Positions 1 to 13,011 of a DNA stretch of 64,000 bases are shown piece after piece. The position numbers were made by a program, and so were the translations under genes. The stretch is from contig JAPWDM010000004.1 in NCBI GenBank assembly GCA_035578155.1, forward strand, positions 40,724,551-40,788,550, written 5' to 3'. Position 1 is the stretch's first letter. Each line of letters starts with the position of its first letter. The stretch is from Brachynemurus nebulosus. Taxonomy: Eukaryota; Arthropoda; Insecta; Neuroptera; Myrmeleontidae. The notes below the pieces were generated by a model. The model saw only the letters and a program-made list of their open reading frames with translations. It did no database searches and was not told the origin of the DNA.

Positions 1-3000
1 TCGGAAAAAATTGGTTTCGCAATGCCATATTCCATTATCCCATACCTAAGACCGAAAAACCACAATTACTCGATGTGAAGTGAAATCACATATCTTTGTT
101 TAAAAATGACTTTTTCATCACAAATATGCAATTTTTAACGCAATAATTTTTGTTTAAAAATGACTCTTTCATCACAAATATGCGATTATTAACGCATTTT
201 GATGAAAAAATCCTTTTTCGAAAAAAATTGGTTTTGCAAAGCCATATCCCATTATCCCATACCTAAGACCGAAAAACCACAATTTCTCGATGCGAAGTGA
301 AATCAGGTATTTTTGTTTAAAAATTACTTTTTCATCACAAATAGGCGACTTTCGACGCATTTTGATCAAAAATTTCTTTTTCGGAAAAAATTGGTTTTGC
401 AATGCCACATGCCATTATCCCATAACTAAGGCCGAAAAATCACAATTTCTCGATGAGAACTGAAGTCACTTATTTTTGTTTAAAAATTACTTTTTCAACA
501 CAAATATGCGATTCTTAACGCGTTTGATCAAAAATTCCTTCTCCGGAAAAAAATTTGTTTTTGCAATGCCTTATCCCCTACCTAATGGCATATCCCATTA
601 TCCTATACCTAAGACCGAAAAAACCACAATTTCTCGATGTGAAGTGAAATCACATTTTTTTGTTTTAAAATGACTTTTTCATCACAATTATGTGATTTTT
701 GACGCATTTTAATCAAAAAACCACTTTTCGGAAATAACTGGTTTCTACAATCCCATATCACCTACCTGAGACCAAAATATCACAATTTCTCGTAGCGAAC
801 TGGTATCAATAATTTTTGTTTAAAAATGCCTTTTTCATCAAAAAAATGCGATTTAAAAGCGCATTTTGATCAGAAGTTTCTTTTTCGGAAAAAATTGGTT
901 TTGCAATGCCACATGCCATTATCCCATAACTAAGGCCGAAAAATCACAATTTCTCGATGAGAACTGAAGTCACTTATTTTTGTTTAAAAATTACTTTTTC
1001 AACACAAATATGCGATTGATAACGCATTTTGATCAAAAATTCCTTCTCCGGAAAAAAATTTGTTTTTGCAATGCCTTATCCCCTACCTAATGGCATATCC
1101 CATTATCCTATACCTAAGACCGAAAAAACCACAATTTCTCGATGTGAAGTGAAATCACATTTTTTTGTTTTAAAATGACTTTTTCATCACAAATATGCGA
1201 TTTTTAACGCATTTTGATCAACACTTTCTTTTTCGGAAAAAATTGGTTTCGCAATGCCATATCCCATTATCCCATACCTAAGACCGAAAACCACAATTTC
1301 TCGATTTGGAGTGAGATCACTTATTTTTGTTTTAAAATTACTTTTTCATCACAAATATGCGATTTTTCACGCATTTAGATCAAAGATTCCTTTTTCGGAA
1401 AAAATTTGTTTTTGCAATGCCATATCCCCTACCTAATGCCATATGCCATATCACCTACCTAAAACCGAAAAATCACAATTTGTCGTAGTGAACTGAGATT
1501 AATAATTTTTTTTTTAAACATGACTTTTTCATCACAAATATGGGATTTTTAACGGATTTTGATCAAAAATTTCTTTTTCGGAAAAAATTGGTTTTGCAAT
1601 GCCATATCTCATTATCCTATACCTAAGACCGCAAAACCACAATTTCTCGATTTGAAGTGAGATCATTTATTTTTGTTTAAAAATTACTTTTTCAACACAA
1701 ATATGCGATTTTTAACGCATTTTAATCAAAGATTCCTTTTCCCGAAAAAATTTGTTTTTGCAATGCCATATCCCCTACCTAATGCCATATGCCATATCAC
1801 CTACCTAAGACCGAAAAATCACAATTTCTCGTAGTGAACTGAGATCAATAAATTTTGTTTAAAAATGACTTTTTCATCACAAATATGTGATCTTTGACGC
1901 ATTTTGATCAAAAATTTCTTTTTGGTAATAACTGGTTTCGCAATGTCATATCCCATTATATCATACCTAAGACCGAAAAACCATAACCTCTCGATGTGAA
2001 GTGAAATCACATATTTTTGTTTTAAAATGACTTTTTCAGCACAATTATGTGATTTTTGACGCATTTTAATCAAAAATCCACTTTTCGGAAATAACTGGTT
2101 TCTACAATCCCATATCACCTACCTGAGACCAAAATATCACAATTTCTCGTAGCGAACTGGTATCAATAATTTTTGTTTAAAAATGCCTTTTTCATCAAAA
2201 AAATTCGATTTAAAAGCGCATTTTGATCAGAAGTTTCTTTTTCGGAAAAAATTGGTTTTGCAATGCCACATGCCATTATCCCATAACTAAGACCGAAAAA
2301 TCACAATTTCTCGATGAGAACTGAAGTCACTTATTTTTGTTTAAAAATTACTTTTTCAACACAAATATGCGATTCTTAACGCATTTTGATCAAAAATTCC
2401 TTCTCCGGAAAAAATTTGTTTTTGCAATGCCTTATCCCCTACCTAATGGCATATCCCATTATCCTATACCTAAGACCGAAAAAACCACAATTTCTCGATG
2501 TGAAGTGAAATCACATTTTTTTGTTTTAAAATGACTTTTTCATCACAAATATGCGATTTTTAACGCATTTTGATCAAAACTTTCTTTTTCGGAAAAAATT
2601 GGTTTCGCAATGCCATATCCCATTATCCCATACCTAAGACCGAAAAACCACAATTTCTCGATTTGAAGTGAGATCACTTATTTTTGTTTTAAAATTACTT
2701 TTTCATCACAAATATGCGATTTTTCACGCATTTATATCAAAGATTCCTTTTTCGGTAAAAATTTGTTTTTGCAATGCCATATCCCCTACCTAATGCCATA
2801 TGCCATATCACCTACCTAAAACCGAAAAATCACAATTTGTCGTAGTGAACTGAGATCAATAATAATTGTTTAAAAATGACTTTTTCATCACAAAAATGCG
2901 ACTTTTAACGCATTTAGATCAAAAATCCAGTTTTCGAAAAAATTTGCTTTTTGCAATCCCAAATCACCTACATAATGCCATATGCCATATCACCTACCTA

Positions 3001-4012
3001 AGACGGAAAAATCACAATTTCTCGTAGTGAACTGAGATCAATAATTTTTCTTTAAAAATGACTTTTTCATCACAAATATGCGATTTTTAACGCATTTTAA
3101 TCAAAAATTTCTTTTTCGGAAACACTGGTTTTGCAGTGCCATATCTCATTATCCTATACATAAGACCGAAAAACCATAATTTCTCGATGTGAAGCGAAAT
3201 CACATATTTTTGTTTAAAAATAACTTTTTCATCAAAAATATGTGATTTTTAACGCATTTTAATCAAAAATTTCTATTTCGGGGAAAATTGGTTTCGCAAT
3301 GCCATATCCCATTATCTCATACCAAAGACCGAAAAATTACAATTTCTCGATGTGAACTGAGATCACTTATTTTTGTTTTAAAATTACTTTTTCATCACAA
3401 ATATGCGATTTTTAACGGATTTTGAGCAAATATTTCTTTTTCGGAAAAAATTGGTTTCGCAATGCCATATTCCATTATCCCATACCTAAGACCGAAAAAC
3501 CACAAATACTCGATGTGAAGTGAAATCACATATCTTTGTTTAAAAATGACTTTTTCATCACAAATATGCAATTTTTAACGCAATAATTTTTGTTTAAAAA
3601 TGACTCTTTCATCACAAATATGTGATTTTTGACGCATTTTGATCAAAAATTTCTTTTTGGAAATAATTGGTTTCGCAATGTCATATCCTATTATATGATA
3701 CCTAAGACCGAAAAACCATAACCTTTCGATGTGAAGTGAAATCACATATTTTTGTTTTAAAATGACTTTTTCATCACAATTATCCGATTTTTAACGCATT
3801 TTGATCAAAAATTTCTTTTTCGGAAAAAATTGGTTTTGCAATGCCGTATCCCATTATCCTGTACCTAAGACCGAAAAACTACAATTTCTCGATGTGAAGT
3901 GAGATCACTTATATTTGTTTAAAAATTACTTTTTCAACAGTAATATGCCATTTTTAACGCATTTTGATCAAAAATTCCTTTTCCGGAAAAAATTTGTTTT
4001 TGCAATGCCATA
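1..4012. repeat. Satellite array, left block
   Basis: Tandem monomers of about 155-190 bp. Each contains the recognisable core 'aagaccgaaaaaycacaatt', then 'ctcg', a variable box, 'tttttgtttaaaaatgactt', 'atcacaaatatgcg' and 'acgcattttgatcaaaa'. At least two monomer types alternate: one reads ccattatcccatacc before the core and tcgatgtgaagtgaaatcac after it, the other reads atatcacctacc before it and tcgtagtgaactgagatcaa after it. Larger segments are duplicated: about 670-1560 recurs near 2028-2870 (offset about 1357 bp), and the first 180 bases recur at about 3444. No coding potential; the short reading frames here are repeats of each other. Confidence 0.95.
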
Positions 4013-6041
4013 CACAGAAAAAAAAACTCACTGTATATTACAAAAACGTCAATTAATATTAAAAAATTTTTACTCCAATAGAACCGTTTAGTAATATTAC
4101 AAAACCACTTTTATTAAAAATCTGAGTACTAAAAGGTTCTATTAATTCAGAATAATTTTTGTAATTATCACAAAGACTCATTTTTGTGAATAAAACTCAA
4201 CGTATGTTTTGTTGAACATTTAATAAACTTTGTTATAATTACTAAATGGAATTTGTAATTGGTATGATTTATTTATTAATAAATACTAAATTTTATAGTA
4301 AATTTTACTATATTTTTTTGTTGTACTTACAAATAACCCCTGTAAATATTATTAAGGTTATTGTGAAGGAAAGGAACTTATTGGATATACTTTGATAATA
4401 ATTAATGTAAAAAATAAAACAGATGTGACTATAAAATATGTACAAAGTTCAAACTTCACATCTATTTTACACAGCATTACATTAATTATCAAAGTACGTC
4501 CAGCTAGTCCCTGTAAAATAAGAAAAATTTTATTTTATATAAATGAATTTATTAATTAATTAATACAAAAAAATAAAAAGTTATGTTAAAATGTATTAAC
4601 TTACAGGAGGTATGGCAAGTGTTTTAGAAATAATTCTAACATATTTTTATATTCAGAACTAATATTAAGCAAATTTCAATAAAAGGTATAACTGTAGTCC
4701 AATATTCAATTACATCTTCAAAATCCAGTGAAAAATTTTAAAAAACAAAACGAAAACAAACATGTTGTTTATCTGTAAAAAAGCATATTTCACTAAAATA
4801 TGAAACATAAAAAATGTCTAACCAAATAATAAAAAACTCACTTGAATTTGAAAAAGAATGCTTTTAATTTGTTAGTAATTTACTTGACTGAGGTTTTTCA
4901 CATATAGTCGAATAATGGATTACATATTCGATTCAGAATCAAAGTAAAAAGATAAAATAGGAGTACCTAGCATGTTTTCCACCTGTAAAAAAAGAATATT
5001 TTACTGACTAAAATATGAAGCTTAAAAACATGTCTAACCAAAAAATAACCCTTACTTGAATTTGAAAAGGAATGCAAATTTGCTAGTGTTTTATAAATTT
5101 CTGAACTGAAGGAACTTTTCTTTGGTTATAAAAAAGTTTAACTGCAAATCTGAAATTATTTTTTCCATAATGTTCAAAATTGCTTTTAGTATCTGAAAAA
5201 AAAGAGATCAAATTTTAATAGGAATATTATTAATATTTGTGAGCAAAAAATAATTTATGAAAATACTTACTAGCCATTGTCAGATTTTCGATAGTAAAAC
5301 CATTAGCAAGTTTTCTTGTCATATTTCTAACGTACAAACAATCTTTTAAATTGAGATTGTATACTATGTTTTTTCATAAACTCTTGTTAGGTTATAATAA
5401 ATATTTATGAAGATGGACTCTATCACAGAATGACGCTATGAATACTACGCAACATTCTAAAAATCATAGAATTCGTTAATATTGCGCTTGCGTCAGTTAT
5501 TTATTACAAAACTTTTTGTTATAATTACAAAACACAATTTTTAAATGAGAAATGCAAAACTTTTTGATAACCACTAAATCAGGGTTTCTTTAAATGCATA
5601 TATAGGTATTATGAACGTTTACAAAATACCACATAAACATATCAACTTGTCAACTCTGCGCAAGCGTCATTTAATTATTACAAAAATTTTCGTTTTAATT
5701 ACAAAAGAGACTTTTACTTTTAGCATGCGCATTTTGATTTTTAAAACAGTGTTATAAATACAAATATTTTTCTTATATTTACTTAAAATATTTAGTAGAA
5801 CTGTAATTAATGCTCCAAAAATATACTACTAAATTATTTTTTTTGTTATTACAAAAGTTTTTGTAATATTTATAAAATTTTATATTACCAAATTAATAAA
5901 ACGCAATTTGTAGGATTAATAAAACTTATATTAATCACTGAAAGAGAGTTTTGTTACAATTACTCAAATTTTAGTTCTAACAACGAAAGCTAAATACTAA
6001 AAGCGGTTTTGTAAATAAAATCACTGTTTTTTTTTCTGTGT
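4013..6041. mobile_element. Non-autonomous TA-flanked DNA element in the satellite
   Basis: A 2029-bp non-satellite block sits exactly inside a monomer. Its ends are inverted: it starts CACAGAAAAAAAAACTCACTG and finishes ...CACTGTTTTTTTTTCTGTG. It is flanked by TA on both sides (4011-4012 and 6042-6043), while uninterrupted monomers read gccatatccccta, so the target was a single TA. That duplication fits the Tc1/mariner superfamily, although other TA-targeting groups cannot be excluded. The interior has no reading frame of useful length. It contains many 'attacaaaa' motifs, a strong hairpin (4388-4496) and two cgcttgcgtca/cgcaagcgtca boxes near 5485 and 5655. A transposase source would have to be elsewhere. 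Confidence 0.85.
4388..4496. repeat. Imperfect hairpin inside the TA-flanked element
   Basis: Two arms of about 40 bp. The left begins tactttgataataattaatg and continues with aaacagatgtga; the right reads tcacatctatttta and ends cattaattatcaaagta. The loop is about 28 bp. It could be the remnant of a smaller nested palindromic element or a subterminal structure of the host element. Confidence 0.75.
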
Positions 6042-7406
6042 ATCCCCTACCTGATGCCATATCCCATTATCCTATACCTAAGACCGAAAGACCACAAGTT
6101 CACGATGTGAAGTGAGATCACCTATTTTTGTTTTAAAATGACTTTTTCATAACAAATGTGCGATTTTTGACGCATTTTGATGAAAATTTTCTTTTTCGGA
6201 AAAAATTGGTTTCGCAATGCCAAATCCCATTATCCCATACCTAAAACCGAAGAATTACAATTCCTCGATGTGAACTGAGATCACTTATTTTTGTTTTAAA
6301 ATAACTTTTTCATCACAAATATGCGATTTTTCACGCATCTTGATTAAAAATTCCTTTTTCGGAAGGAATTTGTTTTTGCAATGCCATATCCCCTACATAA
6401 TGCCATATGCCATATCACCTACCTAAGACCGAAAAATCACAATTTCTCGTAGTGAACTGAGATCAATAATTTTTGTTTAAAAATGACTTTTTCATCACAA
6501 ATATGTGATTTTTGATGCATTTTGATCAAAAATTTCTTTTTCGGAAAAAATTGATTTTGCAATGCCATATGCCATTATCCCATACCTAAGACCGAAAAAT
6601 CACAATTATTCGATGTGAAGTGAGATCACTTATTTTTGTTTGAAAATTATTTTTTCAACACATATATGCGATTTTTAACGCATTTTGATCAAAAATTTCT
6701 TTTTCGAAAAAAATTGGTTTGCAATGCCATAATCCCATTGTCCTATACCTAAGACCGAAAAACCATAATTTCTCGATGTGAAGTGAAATCACATATTGTT
6801 TAAAAATTACTTTTCCAACACAAATATGCGATTTTTAACGCATTTTAATCAAAAATTCCTTTTTCGGAAGAAATTGGTTTTTACAATCCCATATCACCTA
6901 CCTAAGACCGGAAAATCACAATTTCTCGTAGCGAACTGAGATCAATAATTTTTGTTTAAAAATGACTTTTTCATTACAAATATGCGATTTTTAACGGATT
7001 TTGAACAAATATCCACTTTTCGGAAAAAATTGGTTTTTGCAATCCCATATCACCTACCTAAGACCGAAAAATCACAATTTCTCGTACCGAACTAAGATCA
7101 ATTATCTTTGTTTAAGAATGACTTTTTCATCGCAAAAATGCGATTTTTAGCGCAATTTGAAAAAAAATTTCTTTTTCGGAAAAAATTGGTTTTGCAATGC
7201 CATATCCCATTATCCTATACCTAAAACTGAAAAACCACAGTTTCTCGATGTGAAGTGAAATCACCACACATTTTTGTTTTAAAATGACTTTTTCATCACA
7301 AATATGCGAGTTTTCACGCATTTTGATCAAAAATTCCTTTTTCGGAAAAAAATTGTTTTTGCAATGCCATATCCCCTACCTAATGCCATATGCCATATTA
7401 CCTACC
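6042..7406. repeat. Satellite array, middle block
   Basis: The same satellite resumes in phase right after the TA-flanked insertion and continues to the BEL/Pao insertion point. Both monomer types are present. The last five bases, ctacc at 7402-7406, are the left copy of the BEL target-site duplication. Confidence 0.95.
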
Positions 7407-7797
7407 TGGCTTGTTGTTCGAGAATGGAAATCATCCACCAACAATCCCGTTAATTTTCAGAGTAAGGGACTGGTTCAATTGAATAACATTACCGGTTGTA
7501 ATCACTCTACTTCACTGGGTTTTCTTTAATTATTATTTATTAAATAAGTACAATAATTTTATTGAATACAAAATTTATTACATTCTAAATTAATGTTTGT
7601 TGAATGGATTCTGCTTTTTTCTATCTGTAAATAGCGACTAACTAAAACAAAACCAACCGTTTTCTTGGCTCACTAAATGCAAAAAAAAAAACTAAATACA
7701 AAAATTTGTTTTTGTTTTATAAAAATATGAAAATAGTCTATTTTGCATCCAGTAGTCTGCGACAATATAATTTTTACTATTTTTTGAAATCCAAACA
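7407..7797 (-). repeat. BEL/Pao 3' LTR
   Basis: The 391-bp LTR reads TGTTTGGATTTC... to ...CAAGCCA on the minus strand and matches 22102-22489 along its length. The last roughly 35 codons of the pol frame (stop at 7692) lie inside this LTR. Confidence 0.9.
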
Positions 7798-9092
7798 TTC
7801 TCCCCCGCGTTGAAGGAATTGGTTTCTTCAACCTTGATTATAATCTTTGTTAATGGGTTGCTATTGGAAATGCATCGGGATAATTTAGTGATCGATCTCT
7901 TGTACGAGCCTGATGCAGTCTTGATTAATGTAACACGGACACAACCATCCGTTCCAGGATATGTTTCAACAACTCGACCAAGTACCCACGCACTTGGTGG
8001 TAAATGATCATCTCGTACCAATACCAAGTCATTGCACATTAAATTTTCTGTTTGATTTTGCCATTTAGGACGGCTTTGTAATTGAGTTAAATAGTCTTTC
8101 GACCACTTACTCCAAAAATGTTGCTTCATCTGTGTAATCTGTTGGTACATCGAAAGAATATTTTGTTTACAATTTACTAAATCTAGTTCTGGTTGTGGTC
8201 TTAGATAGTCGCCTGTAATAAGATGAGCTGGGCTGAAATAAGAAAAATCGTTTGGATCACTTGATAATGCATACAATGGTCGTGAATTAAGCACGTTCTC
8301 GATTTGGCAAAGCAATGTACATAATTGCTCAAATGTGAATTTTGAATTATGCATGATTCTATATAAGTGGAATTTGACGGATTTAACCACAGCTTCCCAT
8401 AGTCCACCCCAGTGAGGACTATTAGGCGGTATGAATTGCCAAAAAAACTGTTTTGCATATGAAAACTCAAATAATTGCTTTTTATGATTCTCATTTGAAA
8501 TTAATGCATACAAACGATTCATTTCGTTCACAGCACCATGAAAATTAGTACCATTGTCGCTAAATATTTTGGATGGTATATTTCGCCGAGCAATGAAACG
8601 CTGCAGAGCAGCTAAAAAAGCTTCTGTTGTCATATCAGACACTAATTCTAAGTGCACAGCCTTTGATGTCATGCACACAAAAACCGCGATGTATCCCTTC
8701 GTTATTACAGAGCGTCGAAGTGTAGTTTGTTTTACCGAAATTGGACCACAATAATCTACACCTACAAACTGAAAAACGCTACTTGGTGTTATTCTTTCTA
8801 GTGGTAAGTTACCCATTAACTGCTGTTGAGTGGCAGCATTGTACCTTGAGCAAATAACACAATTTAAAATAACCTTTTTGATTTCACGTTTGGCACTAAT
8901 TGGCCAAAATTTAGTACGAATATTAGCTAAAACGGTTTGAATACCTGCGTGTAATAATCGTCGATGTTCCTTAAGAATGATTGAGGATGTCACATGATTG
9001 TGAGCGGGAAGCAATATTGGATGCTTAATTTCAAATGGTATTTTAGCGTTTACTAGCCTACCACCAACTCTTAAAATTCCTTTTTCGTCCAA
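7692..9092 (-). pseudogene. BEL/Pao pol, integrase part
   Basis: The integrase end of the BEL polyprotein, which inserts retrotransposon cDNA into chromosomes. Near the start is the BEL-typical 'GILRVGGRL', then a zinc-binding domain with H-x-x-H (HRRLLHAG) and C-x-x-C (CVICSRYN). The catalytic core shows D in 'VGVDYCGPI', D in 'IFSDNGTNFHG' and E in 'HWGGLWEAVVK', so the DDE triad is present. The C-terminal region ends with a GENVW motif typical of this family. The open frame is 466 residues, but it is out of frame with the RT part; the break coincides with a 34-base homopolymer at 9135-9168. The integrase alone looks undamaged. Confidence 0.9.
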
Positions 9093-9133
9093 GAAAGGAT
9101 TAAGTGAATTGATATTACTTTTATGAATTTCTC

Positions 9134-9169
<36 letters not shown>

Positions 9170-10915
9170 ATTCAAACTAATTTCCTCATAAAAAGCTTCT
9201 TGCTGAGTCAACTTGACAACCTGGTTTAATGAATTATTCAACTCAGCCAAAGATAACTGATTGCTAACAGATCTTAATTTGGTTTTAGTATTGCTAATGA
9301 AACGAAAAATATAAGCAAATGTACGTAAAAGCCTATTAAAATTTGAAAACCTGTGAAAAATTTGAGACCATTTAAAACCATTATACACTAGAGCAACGAC
9401 GTTACGTTTCTCCGGTGGATCTATTGTTTCAGAGGATCTAGGAAAATTAGGCCATTTATTTTCATCCTCTAGTAAATATGATGGTCCATGCCACCAAACA
9501 TCTAATGAACAGAGCTCCGAAGGACCAATTTCACGAGATATAATATCTGCTACATTTTGTTTTGTATAATTCCATTGCGTAACTGGAGTAAGATCTTGAA
9601 TTTCTGAAACTCGATGTGACACGAAAGTTCTCCATTTATTGCTTGGAGAAGAAATCCATGCCAAAACTATCATTGAATCTGTCCATAAATAGACTTTGTC
9701 TAAATTAATTGTGTTCAAAATATAACGAACTTTGTTGGTTAATCTAGCCAATAACAATGCTCCACAAAATTCAAGTCTTCGAAGAGTAATGACCTTGAGT
9801 GGAGCTATTCTCGACTTGGAAACCAGAAGTTTAATTGAAACGCGACCTGATTTATATTTCGTTCGTATGTAGATGCAAGCACCATAAGCTTGTTGCGAAG
9901 CATCACAAAAACCGTGTAATTGAATATTGTCAATGTCTTCTTTTGCGAACAAACACCTGTCTATTTGAATCGACTTTAAATTATGAAGATTTTGTTTGAA
10001 ATGTTCCCAAGTACGTAAAAGTTCTGAAGAAAGTGGTTCATCCCAATCTAATTTTGCTAGCCAGAGCGATTGCATCAATAGCTTTACTTTGATTGTGACC
10101 GGTGTTAATAGACCTAAAGTATCGAATATTTTCGAGATACAAGAAAAAACTTCTCTTTTTGTATTTCCTGAACTAAACTTCTCAGCGGGAATGGTTAAGA
10201 TGAATTTATCATTCTCACATATCCAATTTAAACCTAATGCCTTAATTGGTTGAGAAATTTTCTCTGTATTGAATGTATGAGTATCTGTATGAATATTCTC
10301 ATCGGAAGGGCTCTCTCTGTTACTGATCTCGTCAGTATTGTTTACAATTGAAGGAACATTACTTTTCCATTTGTGAAGATCGAATCCACCTCGTTTTAAT
10401 AATTCGACCAGTTCGAATTTAAGTAGAGTGAGTTTGTCAACTGAATCCGCTCCTGTAAGGATGTCATCCATATACGTATCTTGTTTTAATGCCTTTGCTG
10501 CAAATGGAAAGCTACTCAATTCATTTTCTGCTAGCTGCATTAAACAACGTTGTGCTAAATATGGTGGGCAAGCCGTACCATATGTAACTGTGAGTAACTG
10601 AATTATTTGAATTGGGTCCAAAGAGTTTTCTCTCCAAAGAATCCTTAACAATGGCTGATGGTAAGGCTTAACCTTAATCTGTCGGAACATTTTGATTATA
10701 TCACATGCTAGAACATAATGGTATGTTCTAAACCTAAGAACAATATCGAATAAATCACTTTGTAATGATGGACCTACCATTAAAACATCATTGAGTGATT
10801 TACCGTTTGCGGTAGGCATCGACGCATTAAAAACAACGCGAATTCGAGTACTTGTGCTTTCGGGTCTAAAAACAGCATGATGTGGGAGGTAATACTCTAT
10901 TTTACTTGAAATCAT
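9071..10915 (-). pseudogene. BEL/Pao pol, reverse transcriptase and RNase H part
   Basis: The reverse transcriptase and RNase H of the BEL polyprotein. The RT motifs include 'RVVFNAS', 'ACDIIKMFRQI', 'YGTACPPYLAQR' and the catalytic 'TYMDDILTG' (YMDD). RNase H follows with 'LHGFCDASQQAYGA'. The frame remains open upstream of its first methionine to about 11100, where a one-base shift separates it from the protease-linked segment. It ends in a run of lysines read through the poly-A tract (9135-9168), followed by non-homologous residues and a stop. In intact relatives RNase H continues straight into the integrase, so homopolymer growth is the likely cause of the break. Confidence 0.9.
9135..9168 (-). 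repeat. 34-base homopolymer disrupting BEL pol
   Basis: An uninterrupted run of 34 T on the plus strand (A on the coding strand) between RNase H and integrase. Reading frames on either side differ. It may be real slippage expansion or an assembly or sequencing length error. Confidence 0.85.
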
Positions 10916-11082
10916 ATCAGACGATTCTGATATTAAAACCTTTGCATGCCCAAGTTTTATGTATTCTTCAATGAAATTCTTGTATTCATTGAAATATTGA
11001 GGAATACCTATAAACTTTCGTTCTAACGCACGAAATCGAGAAAATACTACATTGTATGAGTCACCTAAAACTCTTTCATAGT

Positions 11083-11442
11083 CTAATCGAAGAGGTAATT
11101 CGACCTCGTACCATTTGTATCACGAGTAGTTGTTTGCTTAAAAATAGTTTCACATTGTTTTTCATCAGAAGAAAATGCCGATTTGTTAGTTATTTCTTCT
11201 AAACGCCAAAATTGACTAATTGAATCACATAAATCATTATGTGTACAAACATTGACCGAAGAAAGTTCAGTATTCTTCCGGAAACTTCCGGAAATATTCC
11301 ACCCGAATTGAGTATTATGCATTGAAGGTAAATTAGGACCGAGATTACAATGACCATCACGAAGAAGATCAAAAAATAAATCTGCTCCAATTAACAGATC
11401 GATTTCACTTGGCCTAAAGAATTCTGGATCAGCTAATTTCAT
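11083..11442 (-). pseudogene. BEL/Pao pol, post-protease linker fragment
   Basis: A 119-residue fragment with the BEL-typical block 'EIDLLIGADLFFDLL' followed by 'NTQFGWNISGSF', which in intact relatives links the aspartic protease to the RT. At its 3' end a one-base shift near 11115 moves the reading into the RT frame. Confidence 0.8.
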
Positions 11443-11475
11443 ATTATAACAAATAGGCCAGCTGCTAATATCGAA

Positions 11476-11720
11476 TTATGTATGTGGGAATTTGCACGTA
11501 ATCTGATCTACTACATAACATTTTAGTTTCTGCTTGAATTGATTAATACGCGATGAAACCAAAATATGGACCGCTTTGTCAACATTTTTTCTTGTTGTAG
11601 AAATACCGCTAATTATATTGTTATTGACGTAGTTTTCAATTTCAATCTTAAAGCTAGTGATGTAGTAACGAAATTGCATTGCGAAGCGCTATCTAATAAC
11701 GCGCGTGCAGGTATGAATTA
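11476..11720 (-). pseudogene. BEL/Pao aspartic protease remnant
   Basis: Translation of the minus strand around 11690 gives an 'ALLDSASQCNFV' block, the D-S/T-A/G active-site turn of a retroviral-type aspartic protease. Immediately downstream the frame shifts and continues through about 60 recognisable protease residues (11476-11650). The enzyme is therefore broken just after its catalytic motif. Confidence 0.75.
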
Positions 11721-12422
11721 ACCCTGATTATTCATTACTAGTACCCTAGCGGTACATAGTAAAATTTGTGTAGGTTGTCTACTCAACACCAAAGAAGTTG
11801 GAGTAGCCTTTGCATCTAAAACCGTTGGGGAATTAGTATTTAAATTCGCTTCTTGAATTTTTGAATTTGATTCTGTTTGCACTTTATTTGTTAAATTATG
11901 CAGCAGCGTATTGTGCCTATGACCGCAAATTCTACAATTTGACGATTGGCATTTTGATACTTGGTGCGAAGCACGTAAACAATTAAAGCACAAGTTGTGC
12001 TTACGTACAGTTTGTTTACGGCTTTCCGTATTTTGTTTGAGAAAAATGAGACAACTTTGAATATAATGATCCTTGTTGCATACTACACAACCCTTACTTT
12101 GATTCGTAGTAACGTGCGATATTGATTTAGTGAATTTAATTGTTGATAAATCTGTAGATAATTCCAACGCGTTACATCTGTGTTCAAGATACACGAAATA
12201 ATCATTCAAAGAGGGATTTTCTGTAGTTTTTCTTTGTAATTCCCATGCTTTCGTAGTTTGGGAATCTACCTTTGAACTTAGCAAATAAATAATCATTGGA
12301 TCCCAATTTGAAATATCCAAACCTACTGCTATTAATGAATTCAAATGTTGCTTAGCAACCAAAATTAATTCACGTAATTGACTAACTGTCCCCTTTGTTG
12401 CTGGTGTCTTGGCTGGTGTCAA
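11718..12422 (-). pseudogene. BEL/Pao gag, C-terminal zinc-knuckle part
   Basis: The C-terminal half of BEL Gag, the nucleocapsid that packages the element RNA. It has a cluster of cysteine/histidine knuckles: 'CVVCNKDHYIQSC', then 'CFNCLRASHQVSKC' and 'CRICGHRHNTLLH', the layout usual for BEL/Pao. It shares a frame with the 12474-12686 segment but a stop separates them. Confidence 0.85.
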
Positions 12423-12473
12423 ATCGAAAATGGCTTTTACATGTGAATTTACAATTAAGTATTGATTATCGTA

Positions 12474-12686
12474 TCAATCTTTTAGTAATTGTAAAGCAAT
12501 TGCATAATTTTCATTTGTCAGTGCCAATGAATTTACAATATTTAATGGTTCACCTTTTAATGATGATTTCAAATAATACAGTTTTTGTACTAAACTTAAA
12601 CTTGCATTAGCATCAATAAGAGACATAAGCAAATCTTTAAATGCATTCCATGAATGATAATCCCCACAAAATTGTGGTAAATTCAA
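12474..12686 (-). pseudogene. BEL/Pao gag, middle part
   Basis: A 70-residue fragment beginning 'LPQFCGDYHSWNAFKDLL', the conserved BEL Gag block in which a glycine-D/N motif is followed by W and F. It continues with 'KLYYLKSSLKGEPLNIV'. It is separated from the N-terminal fragment by a frameshift and from the zinc-knuckle part by a stop. Confidence 0.8.
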
Positions 12687-12762
12687 TGTGGGTAGTTTAA
12701 CCGAAATCGGTTCTTGTGAATAATTAACTGATTTATTTTCCGAATTTTGTGTGTCGTTTAAC

Positions 12763-13011
12763 TCAAGCCGAAAAATATTTTGGTTCGACTTCTTGCCTAT
12801 CTACATTGAATGTATCATAATTTATTGTTTCTAACTGATGTTGAATGTCTTCGTATTTTTGAAAATACGATTCTAACTGTTCTTTACGAACCAATAATCC
12901 ATTTACATTTTGTGTAGATACGTCAAATTGATCTACAAAATTTGTAATTCGACTAATGCTAGCTTTTACAGCTTTCCTACTTGATTTTAATGCTTTGGTC
13001 ATTTCATCCAT
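12763..13011 (-). pseudogene. BEL/Pao gag, N-terminal part
   Basis: An 82-residue fragment that starts at a methionine and has the basic, coiled-coil-like N-terminus usual in BEL Gag (KSSRKAVKASISRI... then a LESYFQKYEDIQHQLE helix). It is the most upstream coding piece of the element, so 13011 is the probable gag start. Confidence 0.7.

Noticed and set aside
1..4012. CRISPR array
   Set aside because: Repeats are long tandem monomers with no separate unique spacers, and the DNA is eukaryotic.
172..7330. Short open frames of 60-100 codons in the satellite blocks (for example 476-673, 1819-2118, 2337-2534)
   Set aside because: They are translations of the same repeated monomers in several frames, with no conserved protein signal; near-identical peptides recur at the monomer offsets.
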